DNA of 64,000 nucleotides. It comes from Porphyromonadaceae bacterium UBA4262 (GTDB lineage: Bacteria; Bacteroidota; Bacteroidia; Bacteroidales; Muribaculaceae). A program made the position numbers and the translations under genes. Position 1 is the stretch's first letter; the number at the start of each line of letters is the position of its first letter. The DNA is taken from contig DGWI01000048.1 in assembly GCA_002396085.1 (NCBI GenBank), positions 1 to 64,000 on the forward strand, written 5' to 3'. The notes below the pieces were generated by a model. The model was not told the DNA's origin. It saw only the letters and a list, made by a program, of their open reading frames with translations, and ran no database searches. Of the stretch, positions 1 to 8,869 are shown one piece after another.

Positions 1-4
1 TGCT

Positions 5-92
5 CGCTTTCAGCGAGGATAATTGACAGCATTCTATCCGAGGGTGTCACTACGTTCCACCCCCGGTTATTCAAATCAATCGCTTTCAGCGA
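5..92. repeat. Two small CGCTTTCAGCGA hairpins
   Basis: The 12-mer CGCTTTCAGCGA occurs at 5-16 and 81-92. Each copy folds as a 5-6 bp stem with a TTC loop. They flank a GC-rich stretch and resemble REP-like intergenic hairpins of Bacteroidetes. No transposase is visible here. An antisense open frame at 76-270 covers this stretch but has no protein-like features. Confidence 0.4.
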
Positions 93-155
93 TATTACAG
101 TAATCGGGGACAACAGGGATATAGTTCCCTAAAAAAGAGTTAACGTTAAGATATT

Positions 156-188
156 GTTGCATAGAAAGGAGTTTATTGTGTATCTTTG
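156..188 (+). promoter_or_regulatory. Bacteroidetes-type promoter for the 287-970 gene
   Basis: GTTG at 156-159, 21 bp, then TATCTTTG at 181-188 match the TTTG / TAnnTTTG consensus with one mismatch in the upstream box. Transcription would start near 196, leaving a leader of about 90 nt. Confidence 0.5.
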
Positions 189-286
189 TATTATTCTTGA
201 GTAAGCAAACTCTTTCAATAAGACCACAAGTCATAATTTCATGACTGAATCGATAACCAGTTATTAACATTCAAATTATTAAAATT

Positions 287-970
287 ATGAAGATCAGATT
301 ATTATTTATCGCACTCATTGCTATACTGACAATGAACGCCAATGCAGAGTCGTTCACTTGCGATTCGAGAGTCGACCTTCCCGAAGGCTACATTATCCAC
401 GCTGGTCAAACTGATGCTTCGTATCATGACCTTGTTTTCAGTCGGTTTGACGACAGCGACAACTTCACCAATCTTCAAATCAATATGTATCTGCCTGAAG
501 GCTTAAGTGTGGCTTCTTGCGTTGCCAGCAACGCTACCAAGTTCTACGATGAGGATGCCGAGGAGGAACGCCAAGCCCTGAATCTAGTAACCAGCATGCA
601 CCCCGACGGCTACTATGTGATTGGTCTGGTGAACGCTACTTATCGTGGTGACCAAATCAAGATCACCACGAATCCCATCAGTGTTGCGCGCATGAAATTC
701 ACTGCTGATGACAATTTCTTGGGTGGTGAAATCAAGGCTAGTGTGAAGTACACCGATTATGCCAACAATGACTACACCAACGAGGAGTGCATTGTGGCAG
801 CCTTCGTCAATCCGTCTGCTGTTGCTGACCTCACTGCTGGCAAGACTGTTGCTGGTGTGAGGTACTACAACATTGCTGGACAGGCTGCCGACAAGGCCTA
901 TGATGGCGTGAATGTTGTCGTTACCACTTATACCGATGGTACTCAGAGCGTTGACAAGGTTGTGAAGTAA
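287..970 (+). CDS. Secreted protein with T9SS-like C-terminal tail
   Basis: This is a 227-aa protein with a clear signal peptide (about residues 1-20, ending NANA). The middle (about 25-175) is beta-rich and matches no family I recognise; it may be a dockerin or cohesin-like binding module, but that is a guess. The last 45 residues (VRYYNIAGQ…YDGVNVVVTTY…KVVK) match the tail of the 25236-26336 protein and resemble the type IX secretion or surface-sorting tails common in Bacteroidales. It is a single gene with its own promoter and a rho-independent terminator directly downstream. The start is the only ATG near the signal sequence. Confidence 0.75.
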   Translation: MKIRLLFIALIAILTMNANAESFTCDSRVDLPEGYIIHAGQTDASYHDLVFSRFDDSDNFTNLQINMYLPEGLSVASCVASNATKFYDEDAEEERQALNLVTSMHPDGYYVIGLVNATYRGDQIKITTNPISVARMKFTADDNFLGGEIKASVKYTDYANNDYTNEECIVAAFVNPSAVADLTAGKTVAGVRYYNIAGQAADKAYDGVNVVVTTYTDGTQSVDKVVK

Positions 971-999
971 TTATACACCCTTAATCTCAATCGAATAGA

Positions 1000-1025
1000 G
1001 GCCCTCTTCTCGAGGGCCCTTTTTT
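1000..1025 (+). terminator. Rho-independent terminator
   Basis: GGCCCTC and GAGGGCC form a 7-bp stem (1000-1006 with 1012-1018) followed by a T tract (1020-1025). It ends the 287-970 transcript. It also lies 20 nt past the stop of the convergent GH97 gene. Confidence 0.8.
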
Positions 1026-1045
1026 GCGTGTTCAGGGGCAAAAAC

Positions 1046-3217
1046 TCACTGGAGAGGCCGCAGGGTGATGGCGTAGCCACCGCCAGCAACCGAACGCAGC
1101 CGTAGGGTTGTCTTGGCATCGACCTTGCGGCGTGTGATGGTGTAGGCCTGCGGATTAGTGCGGTAGTCGGCATCCTTGGCATCGGCATAGATGGTGGCCT
1201 CATACTTGCGACCCTTGTCCAAGAAATCGAGCTTGATGACCGAGTTGAAGTCCTGCTTGCCTGCCACGTTGCCCACAAACCAACTGTCGCTGTTCTTGTC
1301 CTTGCGGGCGATGGTGACATACTCCATCGGCTCGGCCTCGAGATAGAGCGACCGTTCCCACTCGACGGGCACGTCCTTAATGAACTGGAAGGCATCCATG
1401 TGCTTCTGATAGTTCTCGGGCAGATCGGCAGCCATCTGCAGCGGGCTGTAGAGCGTGACATAGAGCGCCAACTGGCCACAGATGGTCGACAAGACCTTAG
1501 AGTCATTGTCGGGCGAGAAGGTGCTCAGGTTCATCTCGAAGATGCCGGGCGTGTAGTCCATGGGACCTCCCTGCAGGCGCGTGAACGGCAAGATGGCGGT
1601 GTGGCCGGGCTGTGTGCCTCCGAAGGCCTGATACTCGGTGCCACGGGCACTCTCGTTGCCGATGAGGTTGGGCCAAGTGCGACACAAACCCGTGGGACGC
1701 ACAGCCTCGTGGGCGTTGACCATGATGTGGTGTTCGGCAGCCTTCTGGATAGCATAGAGGTAGTGGTTGACCATCCACTGGCCGTAGTGATACTCACCAC
1801 GCGGGATGATGTCGCCCACATAGCCGCTCTTGACCGCATTGTAACCGTAACGGTTCATCAACTGATAGGCCTGCTCGAGGTGGCGCTCATAGTTGCGCAC
1901 GCTCGATGAGGTCTCGTGGTGCATCATCAGACGGATGCCCTTGCTGTGAGCATAGTCGTTGAGCGCCTTGATGTCAAAGTCGGGATAGGGTGTAACGAAA
2001 TCGAACACATAGTCCTTTGAGTTGCCAAACCAATCTTCCCAACCTTCGTTCCAACCCTCGATGAGCAGTTGGTCGAAGCCATGCTCGGCTGCAAAGTCAA
2101 TGTATCGGCGCACATTGGCATTGTTGGCGCCATGCTTGCCGCTGGGGTTCACCTTCCGATAATCGGTCTCGCCCAGTTTGACGCTGGGCAACTGGTCGGT
2201 ATAAGCCCATGAACGCGCTCCCGAAATCAGTTCCCACCATACGCCCATGTATTTGACGGGCTTAATCCATGAGGTGTCCTCGATCTTGCACGGCTCGTTG
2301 AGGTTCAGGATCAAACGCGAGGCCAGGATGTCGCGGGCATCATCGGTGACCATGATGGTGCGCCATGGGGTGTGGCACGGGGTCTGCATATAGCCCTTGT
2401 TGCCCTGCGCGTCGGGTGTGAGCCAGGCCTGGAACACCATGCGCTGATCGTCAAGGTTGAGGCTCATGCAAGGATAGTCGACCAGTGCAGCCTCGTGCAG
2501 ATTAATGTAGATGCCATCGTCGGTCTTGAGTTGCAGCGAGGTCTGCACGCCTGTGCGGCTGAACTGCGTCTGCGACGAGTTGGGTGTGATGGCCTTGTCG
2601 AACAGACCGCGAATCTCGCTCAGTCGCGAGCGGGTGTACTCATACTCCTGCGTGTCGTAGTCGCCACCTATCCACCATGCCGTGTGGTCGCCCGTCATGG
2701 CAAACTCGGTGCGCTCCTCGGCGATGACAAAGTAGTTGAGCACCCGCTGTCGTGGGAACTCGTAGCGAAAGCCCACACCGTCATCGTAGACGCGGAACCG
2801 CACCACCATCTGCCGACCCTCGAGTTGCTCGAGCATCACGGCCATTTCGTTGTAATGGTTGCGAATAGCGGTCTCCTCGCCCCACACAGGATGCCACGTC
2901 TCGTCGTGAGTGGAATGCTCGGTCGTAACTACTCGAAGATCGCTGCACAACGACACCGGCTCGGGCTTGACGTGGGTCTCGTCGAAATTGTTGAACTCGC
3001 CTGTGCGCTTGCCCACCAGGTCAAATCCCAGCAGGCTGGGCTTGATCACCGTTTTTCCCTTGTAGGTCACATCATAGTAAACCTTGCCGTAGCGCACTTC
3101 ACAACGCACGACCAGGTTGCCATTGGGCGAAGTCTCGGTCACTTGATGGGCATTGACAGCGCGGGCACCCAGTGCCAGCAGCATCACCATCATTGTTATT
3201 GTCAGGAACTGTTTCAT
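1046..3217 (-). CDS. GH97 alpha-glucosidase, inverting (SusB-like)
   Basis: This 723-aa secreted or periplasmic glycoside hydrolase has a signal peptide at about 1-23. The N-terminal GH97 beta-sandwich spans about 25-300, the TIM barrel about 305-600, and a C-terminal beta domain follows. In SusB of Bacteroides thetaiotaomicron the base glutamates are E439 and E508 and the acid is E532. Here HHETS (E435), NAHEAVRPTG (E504), GNES (E522) and GTEY (E528) fit with a constant offset of four. The position that carries the Asp nucleophile in retaining GH97 enzymes appears to be Gly (VKSGYVGD). It is therefore predicted to be an inverting enzyme acting on alpha-glucosides such as maltooligosaccharides. 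It starts 50 bp after mutS on the same strand and could be co-transcribed, although a CAAAACTA (TAGTTTTG on the minus strand) at 3252-3259 could be its own -7 box. Confidence 0.93.
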   Translation of the reverse strand: MKQFLTITMMVMLLALGARAVNAHQVTETSPNGNLVVRCEVRYGKVYYDVTYKGKTVIKPSLLGFDLVGKRTGEFNNFDETHVKPEPVSLCSDLRVVTTEHSTHDETWHPVWGEETAIRNHYNEMAVMLEQLEGRQMVVRFRVYDDGVGFRYEFPRQRVLNYFVIAEERTEFAMTGDHTAWWIGGDYDTQEYEYTRSRLSEIRGLFDKAITPNSSQTQFSRTGVQTSLQLKTDDGIYINLHEAALVDYPCMSLNLDDQRMVFQAWLTPDAQGNKGYMQTPCHTPWRTIMVTDDARDILASRLILNLNEPCKIEDTSWIKPVKYMGVWWELISGARSWAYTDQLPSVKLGETDYRKVNPSGKHGANNANVRRYIDFAAEHGFDQLLIEGWNEGWEDWFGNSKDYVFDFVTPYPDFDIKALNDYAHSKGIRLMMHHETSSSVRNYERHLEQAYQLMNRYGYNAVKSGYVGDIIPRGEYHYGQWMVNHYLYAIQKAAEHHIMVNAHEAVRPTGLCRTWPNLIGNESARGTEYQAFGGTQPGHTAILPFTRLQGGPMDYTPGIFEMNLSTFSPDNDSKVLSTICGQLALYVTLYSPLQMAADLPENYQKHMDAFQFIKDVPVEWERSLYLEAEPMEYVTIARKDKNSDSWFVGNVAGKQDFNSVIKLDFLDKGRKYEATIYADAKDADYRTNPQAYTITRRKVDAKTTLRLRSVAGGGYAITLRPLQ

Positions 3218-3266
3218 CGATTGTGTCTCTATATAAATTTAACTATAACTTCAAAACTATCAATAT

Positions 3267-5891
3267 TTAGGACGATTGCTTGCCGGTGAGGATGGTCTTG
3301 ATGTCGTGCAACTTGGTCAACGCCTGCATGGGAGTGAGGTTGTTGATGTCGATGTTCAGGATCTCGTCGCGCACTTGCTCGAGCACGGGGTCATCAAGTT
3401 GGAAGATACTCAACTGATAGCCGCTGCGGCTGCTGGCTACATCGCCCAGGTTGCGCGTCACCTCGCGGTCGGTGTCGCGGTTGGCTTGCTCCAACTGCTT
3501 GAGCACCTCGTTGGCGCGATTGACGATGCTGGGCGGCATGCCGGCCAGTTTGGCGACATGGATGCCGAAACTGTGCTCGCTGCCTCCCTTGACCAGTTTG
3601 CGCAGGAACACGACCTTGCCCTGCACCTCGCGCACCGTGACATTGTAGTTGACAATGCGCTTGAAGGTGCGCTCCATCTCGTTGAGTTCGTGATAGTGCG
3701 TGGCAAACAGGGTCTTGGGCTTGGTCTGATGCTCGTGGATGTGCTCGACGATGGCCCAGGCGATGCTGATGCCATCGTAGGTGCTGGTGCCACGCCCCAA
3801 CTCGTCGAAGAGCACGAGCGACCGCTCACTCAGGTTGTTGAGGATACTGGCCGCCTCGGTCATCTCGACCATGAAGGTACTCTCGCCCTGCGAGATGTTG
3901 TCGCTGGCACCGACACGGGTGAACACCTTGTCGACCACGCCGATGCGGGCGCGCTCGGCAGGGACAAAACAACCCATCTGAGCCAGGATGACGATGAGGG
4001 CGGTCTGGCGCAGCAAGGCACTCTTACCGGCCATGTTGGGCCCGGTGATGACCATGATCTGCTGGCCATCGTTGCTCAGTTGCACATCGTTGGGCACATA
4101 CTGCTCGCCCACGGGCAACTGCTGCTCAATGACGGGGTGACGACCGGCAACGATGTCAATGTCAAGCGTGTCGTCAACAACGGGGCGGTTGTAGTGGTTG
4201 GCCAGCGACACGCGGGTGAAGGCGCACAAGCAGTCGAGTTGCGCTATCAGGGCGCAGTCGGTCTGTATGGCGGGGATGTACTCGTTCACAGCCTGCACCA
4301 GTTCGGTGAACAGTTGCTGCTCGATGATGAGAATCTTCTCCTCGGCACCCAGGATTTTCTCCTCATACTCCTTGAGTTCCTGGGTGATGTATCGCTCGGC
4401 ATTGACCAGCGTCTGCTTGCGTATCCACTCCTCGGGCACCTTGTCCTTGTGGGTGTTGCGCACCTCGATGTAGTAGCCGAACACGTTGTTGTAGCCAATC
4501 TTGAGGCTGGGTATGCCAGTGCGTTCGCTCTCGCTCTGCTGCAGGCGCATGAGGTAGTCTTTGCCCGAGTGGGCGATGTCGCGCAACTCGTCGAGTTGCG
4601 GGTCCACGCCACTGCGGATGACGTTGCCACGGTTCACCTGGATGGGGGCATCGGGATTGACCTCCTGCGCGATGCGCTGGGCAATGAGCGGGCAGGGATT
4701 GAGCTGGTCGCCATAGGCGCGCAACACGTCGTTGTCGCTGCTCTCGCACAACTGCTTGATGGGCTCGATGGCTTGCAGGGCATTCTTGAGTTGCACCAGT
4801 TCGCGCGGGTTGATGCGGGCGGTGGCCACCTTCGAGGTCAGTCGCTCGAGGTCGCCGATGAGTTGCAACTGCGCCACGAGGGTCTCGCGGCCCTCGACAT
4901 CGCGCATGAAGTGCTCCACCACGCCCAGGCGGCGGTTCACGGCCTTGGCATCCTTGAGCGGGAACAGCATCCAGCGGTGCATCAGTCGGCCTCCCATGGG
5001 CGACAGAGTCTGGTCGATGACATCGAGCAGGCTCTTGCCCTCACCGCTCATCGAGTCGATGAGTTCGAGGTTGCGCACGGTGAACTTGTCGAGCCGCACA
5101 TAGCGCTCGGCCTCGATGCGCGACAGGGTGGTGATGTGACCCAACTGGGTGTGCTGGGTGATGTCGAGGTAGTGGAGGATGGCACCTGCAGCCACAATGG
5201 CACAGTCCATCGCGTCGATGCCGAATCCCTTGAGCGAGCGGGTCTCGAAGTGCTTGAGCAGGCGGTCGCGGGCCGACTCGAGGTTGAACACCCAGTCGTC
5301 CATCTCTTGGGTCAGGTAGCGCGCCGTGGCGGCCTCCTGGAAGTCCTTGCGGTGGCTTTGCTCGATGAGCACCTCCTTGGGCTGGAAGTTGCCCAGCAGT
5401 TTGTCGACATACTCGATGTTGCCCTGCGCGGTGAGAAACTCGCCGGTGCTGATGTCGAGAAACGCCACACCCAGCGCGACCTTGCCGAAGTGCACGGCAG
5501 CCAGGAAGTTATTCTCCTTGCGGTCCAGGATGTTGCCACCCAGCACCACGCCGGGGGTTACCAACTCGGTGATGCCGCGCTTGACCAGTTTCTTGGTGGT
5601 CTTGGGGTCCTCCAACTGGTCGCAGATGGCCACACGCTTGCCGGCGCGCACCAACTTGGGCAAATAGGTGTCAAGTGCGTGATGCGGAAATCCGGCCATC
5701 TCGGTGTTGCCGCTGGCCCCGTTGCTGCGGCGCGTCAGCGTGATACCCAATATTTCGGACGCGACAACCGCGTCCTGCATATAGGTCTCATAGAAGTCGC
5801 CGCACCTGAAGAGCAGCACCGCATCGGGGTGCTTGGCCTTCATGTCGAGAAATTGCCGCATCATCGGCGTTATCGTGTTGTCCTTAGCCAT
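3267..5891 (-). CDS. mutS: DNA mismatch repair protein MutS
   Basis: The 874-aa MutS binds mismatches and uses ATP to recruit MutL. The mismatch-contact Phe-x-Glu is visible in GDFYETYMQ near residue 37. Connector, lever and clamp domains follow. The ATPase domain carries Walker A GPNMAGKS and Walker B VLFDELGRGTSTYDG, then the C-terminal helix-turn-helix. I chose the ATG at 5891 (MAKDNTITPMM). The frame runs 23 codons further upstream, but a TACCTTTG -7 box at 5914-5921 puts the transcription start inside that extension. A large antisense frame covers the whole gene and is treated as a shadow. Confidence 0.97.
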   Translation of the reverse strand: MAKDNTITPMMRQFLDMKAKHPDAVLLFRCGDFYETYMQDAVVASEILGITLTRRSNGASGNTEMAGFPHHALDTYLPKLVRAGKRVAICDQLEDPKTTKKLVKRGITELVTPGVVLGGNILDRKENNFLAAVHFGKVALGVAFLDISTGEFLTAQGNIEYVDKLLGNFQPKEVLIEQSHRKDFQEAATARYLTQEMDDWVFNLESARDRLLKHFETRSLKGFGIDAMDCAIVAAGAILHYLDITQHTQLGHITTLSRIEAERYVRLDKFTVRNLELIDSMSGEGKSLLDVIDQTLSPMGGRLMHRWMLFPLKDAKAVNRRLGVVEHFMRDVEGRETLVAQLQLIGDLERLTSKVATARINPRELVQLKNALQAIEPIKQLCESSDNDVLRAYGDQLNPCPLIAQRIAQEVNPDAPIQVNRGNVIRSGVDPQLDELRDIAHSGKDYLMRLQQSESERTGIPSLKIGYNNVFGYYIEVRNTHKDKVPEEWIRKQTLVNAERYITQELKEYEEKILGAEEKILIIEQQLFTELVQAVNEYIPAIQTDCALIAQLDCLCAFTRVSLANHYNRPVVDDTLDIDIVAGRHPVIEQQLPVGEQYVPNDVQLSNDGQQIMVITGPNMAGKSALLRQTALIVILAQMGCFVPAERARIGVVDKVFTRVGASDNISQGESTFMVEMTEAASILNNLSERSLVLFDELGRGTSTYDGISIAWAIVEHIHEHQTKPKTLFATHYHELNEMERTFKRIVNYNVTVREVQGKVVFLRKLVKGGSEHSFGIHVAKLAGMPPSIVNRANEVLKQLEQANRDTDREVTRNLGDVASSRSGYQLSIFQLDDPVLEQVRDEILNIDINNLTPMQALTKLHDIKTILTGKQSS

Positions 5892-5913
5892 CAGTAGTGA
5901 GTCTTTTAAACTG

Positions 5914-5944
5914 CAAAGGTAGTAATTTTTTGCCAAACAGCAAT
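5914..5944 (-). promoter_or_regulatory. mutS promoter
   Basis: On the minus strand ATTG (5941-5944), 19 bp, then TACCTTTG (5914-5921). Transcription would start near 5906, which decides the mutS start at 5891. Confidence 0.55.
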
Positions 5945-6045
5945 CTTTACTCACCCACATTTACTCTCATCTGATACAAAAGGCCAAAACCCAATATCAT
6001 TAAAAGACAATTACAGATGATTTGATGAACCTTGATGGGGTTTAA

Positions 6046-6465
6046 TGGTTTGGGTGGAGGACACTTTTTCACGCAAAAGCAATCAAAGATCATCAAATAG
6101 AGACTCATCCCCTGCGTGGACAGATCTTTGAAAACATGGTTATTGTTGAGTGCATGAAACATCAATTCAATCATGGCCTTGACAACAATCTGTTCTTCTA
6201 TCGTGACAAGGGGCAGCATGAAGTAGACTTAGTCATTGACGATGGTTTGCAGACCCTCAAGGCGTTTGAGGTAAAACTGTCGCCCACCATCCATCCCGAT
6301 TTCTATAAAAACCTACATTACTTTAGAACTCTTTTCGAACACAAAACAAAATTGTCAATGGTAATCAACACTGGGCGGGATGACACACCAGACCCTATCA
6401 CGGGACACATTAACTACAGGAATATTGACAAATTTCTCTCCGAGCTGACTGCCGGACAAAATTAA
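6046..6465 (+). pseudogene. 3' remnant of a DUF4143-type AAA ATPase gene
   Basis: Only the C-terminal end of an ATPase/DUF4143 protein remains. The frame reads IETHPLRGQIFENMVIVE and then EVDLV…AFEVK, the PD-(D/E)xK-like C-terminal core of this family. It opens just after a TAA at 6043; an internal ATG lies at 6136. The Walker A and B region that should fill about 300 upstream codons is absent, since mutS begins 150 bp away. I therefore call it a 5'-truncated relic. Two intact relatives are at 11547-12875 and 46747-48030. Confidence 0.75.
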
Positions 6466-6489
6466 AGTTGTACTTTAGATTTGCCCACA

Positions 6490-8199
6490 ATGAAGACAAG
6501 ACTGAAACTCATCAGGACATTAGCCTTGCTGCTAGCCTGCCTATTTGTTGAGCAGGCGGCAGCAGCCACCAACGATGTGGCCATTTCGCTCTACAACCGT
6601 TGGGAACATTTGGACGGATACAAACTCATACAGATGGGATATCACTACCGCAACGTGGCACGAAAGCCCGACAGTGCGGTGGTGTGTTTCTCGATTGTCG
6701 CCAACCGCTACTACACCCACAAGCTCGGCCACGAGGATATAGAATATAGCATCGAGGCAATGAACAACATTGCCAACCTCTATTGTGAGTACTTCTATGA
6801 CTATGCCAAGGCCACAACTTACAACCTTAAGGCCAAAGAACTCATTGAGAAACACCATTGCTATAAGCATTTGTCCAAGGTCATCATGCATGAAGCGTAC
6901 ATTGAAGAGTTGATGAATCTGAAACCCGACTTTCACCCCAAGACAGTTGCCTTGTACAAACAAGCGTTTGATGTGGCATATCAACAAAAAGACTGGGGAA
7001 CTATGTATGACTCTTTTATGAACCTGATGCTCATGACCACATTTCACGATAAGGAATCGATGATTGAGCACGAGATGGATATCATAAAAACGGCCACCTT
7101 ACCGCCCGACACGCTCTTCTGCTACAACTTTGCCCGCTGCTTGATTGACGTGGTACGCACCTGGGACAAAAAGCAATTTGACAGCACAGAAGTCTATCTC
7201 TCACGCCTCCAGGAAATCGCACATAGTCCAAGGCTTACGCCTGCGCATCGTGCTACTTGTCAAATAGTTGCTAACAACTATTGTGCCTTCTACTACATGG
7301 GTGTCTACAAGCAACCCGACAAAGAGTTGGCCTACCTCAAAGACAACGAGCGCATCGCGACACAGTTCAACTTATTGCCTCACCTTATTGCATCTTATCA
7401 GAACCTAAAGGAGTACTATCTAGCCATACACGACACCACGAGGTCTGAGCACTACCGCATGCTCGCGATGGAGAAGACGGTAGGGATGCTCTCTGATAAG
7501 AAACTGGGCAGTGCCAACGAGGCGGAATTCATTTATGAACTCAACAAGAAAAACGAAGAGGTGCGTGAGATAGCCTATCGTGAACAAGTCAAAGGGCGTG
7601 TGATGTGGGCTGCACTCATCATAGCGGTAATTCTGCTCACCCTGCTCACACTACTGTGGCTGAACTATCGCCGAGTTCAGGATCGTAACAGAAAACTCTA
7701 TAACAATTCGTTGGAAATGCTACGAGCCGACGATGAAAAACGCGAACTCATCGAGCGCTTGCAACTCACACCCAACGAGGGCACAGCGACCGACACACCA
7801 CACCATGAAGGCAAGTTGGATGCCTCGCGGCAAAGCGACCTACTGCACCGTGTGTTCATCATCATGGAGACGTGTGACGAGGTATTCACGACCGACTTCA
7901 CGCTGCCGCGCTTGGCCGAACTTGCTGGCGACACGCGCAACAATGTGTCGGAAGCCATCAACCAACGCTATCAAACCAACTTCAACGGCCTGCTCAACGA
8001 GTATCGCATCAAGGAGGCGTGCCGACGCATCAACGACACCGAGCACTATGGCCACCTCACCATCGAGGCTATCGGGCAGAGTGTGGGGTTCAGGTCTAAC
8101 TCCAACTTTGTGAGTAACTTCAAGAAAATCACTGGCCTCACCCCTAGTGCATACCGCAAGCAGAGCAAACCTCAATCTCCCACCGATTCCACCGATTGA
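6490..8199 (+). CDS. Membrane-anchored TPR protein with AraC-type HTH
   Basis: The 569-aa protein has, in order, a signal or anchor segment (1-26), a TPR-like helical region with many Tyr/Ala pairs (about 30-340), one transmembrane helix (about 372-395, AALIIAVILLTLLTLLWL), a short coiled coil, and an AraC/XylS helix-turn-helix (about 450-558, ending GFRSNSNFVSNFKKITGLTPSAYRK). This is the layout of Bacteroidales one-component transmembrane regulators: sensing outside and binding DNA inside. The target is unknown; the secreted-protein gene at 8870 is the nearest candidate. The ATG at 6490 was preferred over an in-frame TTG at 6481. Confidence 0.85.
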   Translation: MKTRLKLIRTLALLLACLFVEQAAAATNDVAISLYNRWEHLDGYKLIQMGYHYRNVARKPDSAVVCFSIVANRYYTHKLGHEDIEYSIEAMNNIANLYCEYFYDYAKATTYNLKAKELIEKHHCYKHLSKVIMHEAYIEELMNLKPDFHPKTVALYKQAFDVAYQQKDWGTMYDSFMNLMLMTTFHDKESMIEHEMDIIKTATLPPDTLFCYNFARCLIDVVRTWDKKQFDSTEVYLSRLQEIAHSPRLTPAHRATCQIVANNYCAFYYMGVYKQPDKELAYLKDNERIATQFNLLPHLIASYQNLKEYYLAIHDTTRSEHYRMLAMEKTVGMLSDKKLGSANEAEFIYELNKKNEEVREIAYREQVKGRVMWAALIIAVILLTLLTLLWLNYRRVQDRNRKLYNNSLEMLRADDEKRELIERLQLTPNEGTATDTPHHEGKLDASRQSDLLHRVFIIMETCDEVFTTDFTLPRLAELAGDTRNNVSEAINQRYQTNFNGLLNEYRIKEACRRINDTEHYGHLTIEAIGQSVGFRSNSNFVSNFKKITGLTPSAYRKQSKPQSPTDSTD

Positions 8200-8204
8200 A
8201 TTTG

Positions 8205-8232
8205 GTCCACAGATTATGTGTCATCTGTGGAC
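8205..8232. repeat. GTCCACAGAT inverted repeat
   Basis: GTCCACAGAT (8205-8214) and ATCTGTGGAC (8223-8232) form a perfect 10-bp stem just after the AraC-type gene. The same element recurs in a longer form at 11379-11429 and as a half-site at 12987. Confidence 0.7.
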
Positions 8233-8396
8233 AAGCCAATAAGAACAAAAGGACAAAGCTTGTACCAATAACAAAAAGAAACTTATGTCCTTTTTCTTTC
8301 GCTCTCGGCTATCCACTGAGCCATAATATGTCCTTAAAAACTCATTGTCCTTATGTTCTTCTGTCTATAAAATTCTGCGGCATCTGCTCGAAAAAA

Positions 8397-8461
8397 CTCA
8401 TGCAGATCTAGCGGATTTAAGCAGAATAAAACATTTGCTTGATCAGCAAAATCTGCATGAG
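8397..8461. repeat. CTCATGCAGAT palindromic repeat, copy 1
   Basis: CTCATGCAGAT at 8397-8407 pairs with ATCTGCATGAG at 8451-8461 around an AT-rich middle. Two further copies lie at 11190-11253 and 11283-11346. It resembles interspersed intergenic hairpins common in Bacteroidales. Confidence 0.7.
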
Positions 8462-8562
8462 AGAACATGCCAATCTGAGTGAGATTTCTGGGCAATAGGG
8501 CTGAAAAAGGGGAAAATGATGCCCTCATGTTCTTTTGTCAATTCCCTACTATAAACCATAGT

Positions 8563-8592
8563 AAAATCGGGCTTTTTGCCCGATTTTCTTCT
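8563..8592 (+). terminator. Rho-independent terminator
   Basis: AAAATCGGGC and GCCCGATTTT form a perfect 10-bp stem with a TTTTT loop, followed by a pyrimidine-rich tail. It probably ends the AraC-type transcript and insulates the next promoter. Confidence 0.75.
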
Positions 8593-8627
8593 TTTCTACC
8601 CATTAGCAGGTATCTCGAAGCCTAAAA

Positions 8628-8660
8628 TTTGGCGCGAAGTGGAGGGCGGCTCTACCTTTG
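8628..8660 (+). promoter_or_regulatory. Promoter for the 8870-11113 gene
   Basis: TTTG (8628-8631), 21 bp, TACCTTTG (8653-8660). Transcription from about 8668 gives a leader of about 200 nt that contains a large inverted repeat. Confidence 0.6.
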
Positions 8661-8690
8661 CACTCGAAATGTTGAAGCCCACCAGTAGAA

Positions 8691-8805
8691 GCCCCCTAAA
8701 TCCCCCTAAAGGGGGACTTGCAGACGCTTTAGTCGTTAGTCTTTGGGCTGGCTAAGGTCTAAAGACTAAGGTCTATAGTTCCCCCTTTAGGGGGTTAGGG
8801 GGACT
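8691..8805. repeat. CCCCTAAAT inverted repeat in the 5' leader
   Basis: The arm at 8691-8718 (GCCCCCTAAATCCCCC then TAAAGGGGGAC) is repeated in inverse at 8779-8805. Each arm is itself self-complementary. The loop holds a second hairpin (AGTCTTT…AAAGACT). A third copy of the arm is at 11136-11164, just past the gene, so the gene is bracketed by this element. Confidence 0.7.
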
Positions 8806-8869
8806 TGTGGCTTGGGGGGACACTCAATTTTTAATTCTTTAAATTATTCACCTTTTAAAACCAAACATT

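Larger units (their letters stand above)
8200..8627. other. Non-coding region with repeat hairpins
   Basis: No convincing gene is seen. A 71-codon frame at 8196-8411 has no protein-like pattern. The stretch holds the GTCCACAGAT hairpin, one copy of the CTCATGCAGAT palindromic repeat and a strong terminator hairpin. Confidence 0.6.

Noticed and set aside
3276..5897. 873-codon open frame antisense to mutS
   Set aside because: Low-complexity Leu/Val/Gly/His composition with no domain, exactly mirroring mutS. GC-rich codon use leaves the antisense frame open.
8196..8411. 71-codon frame after the AraC-type gene
   Set aside because: It covers a repeat hairpin and has no start signal or recognisable pattern.
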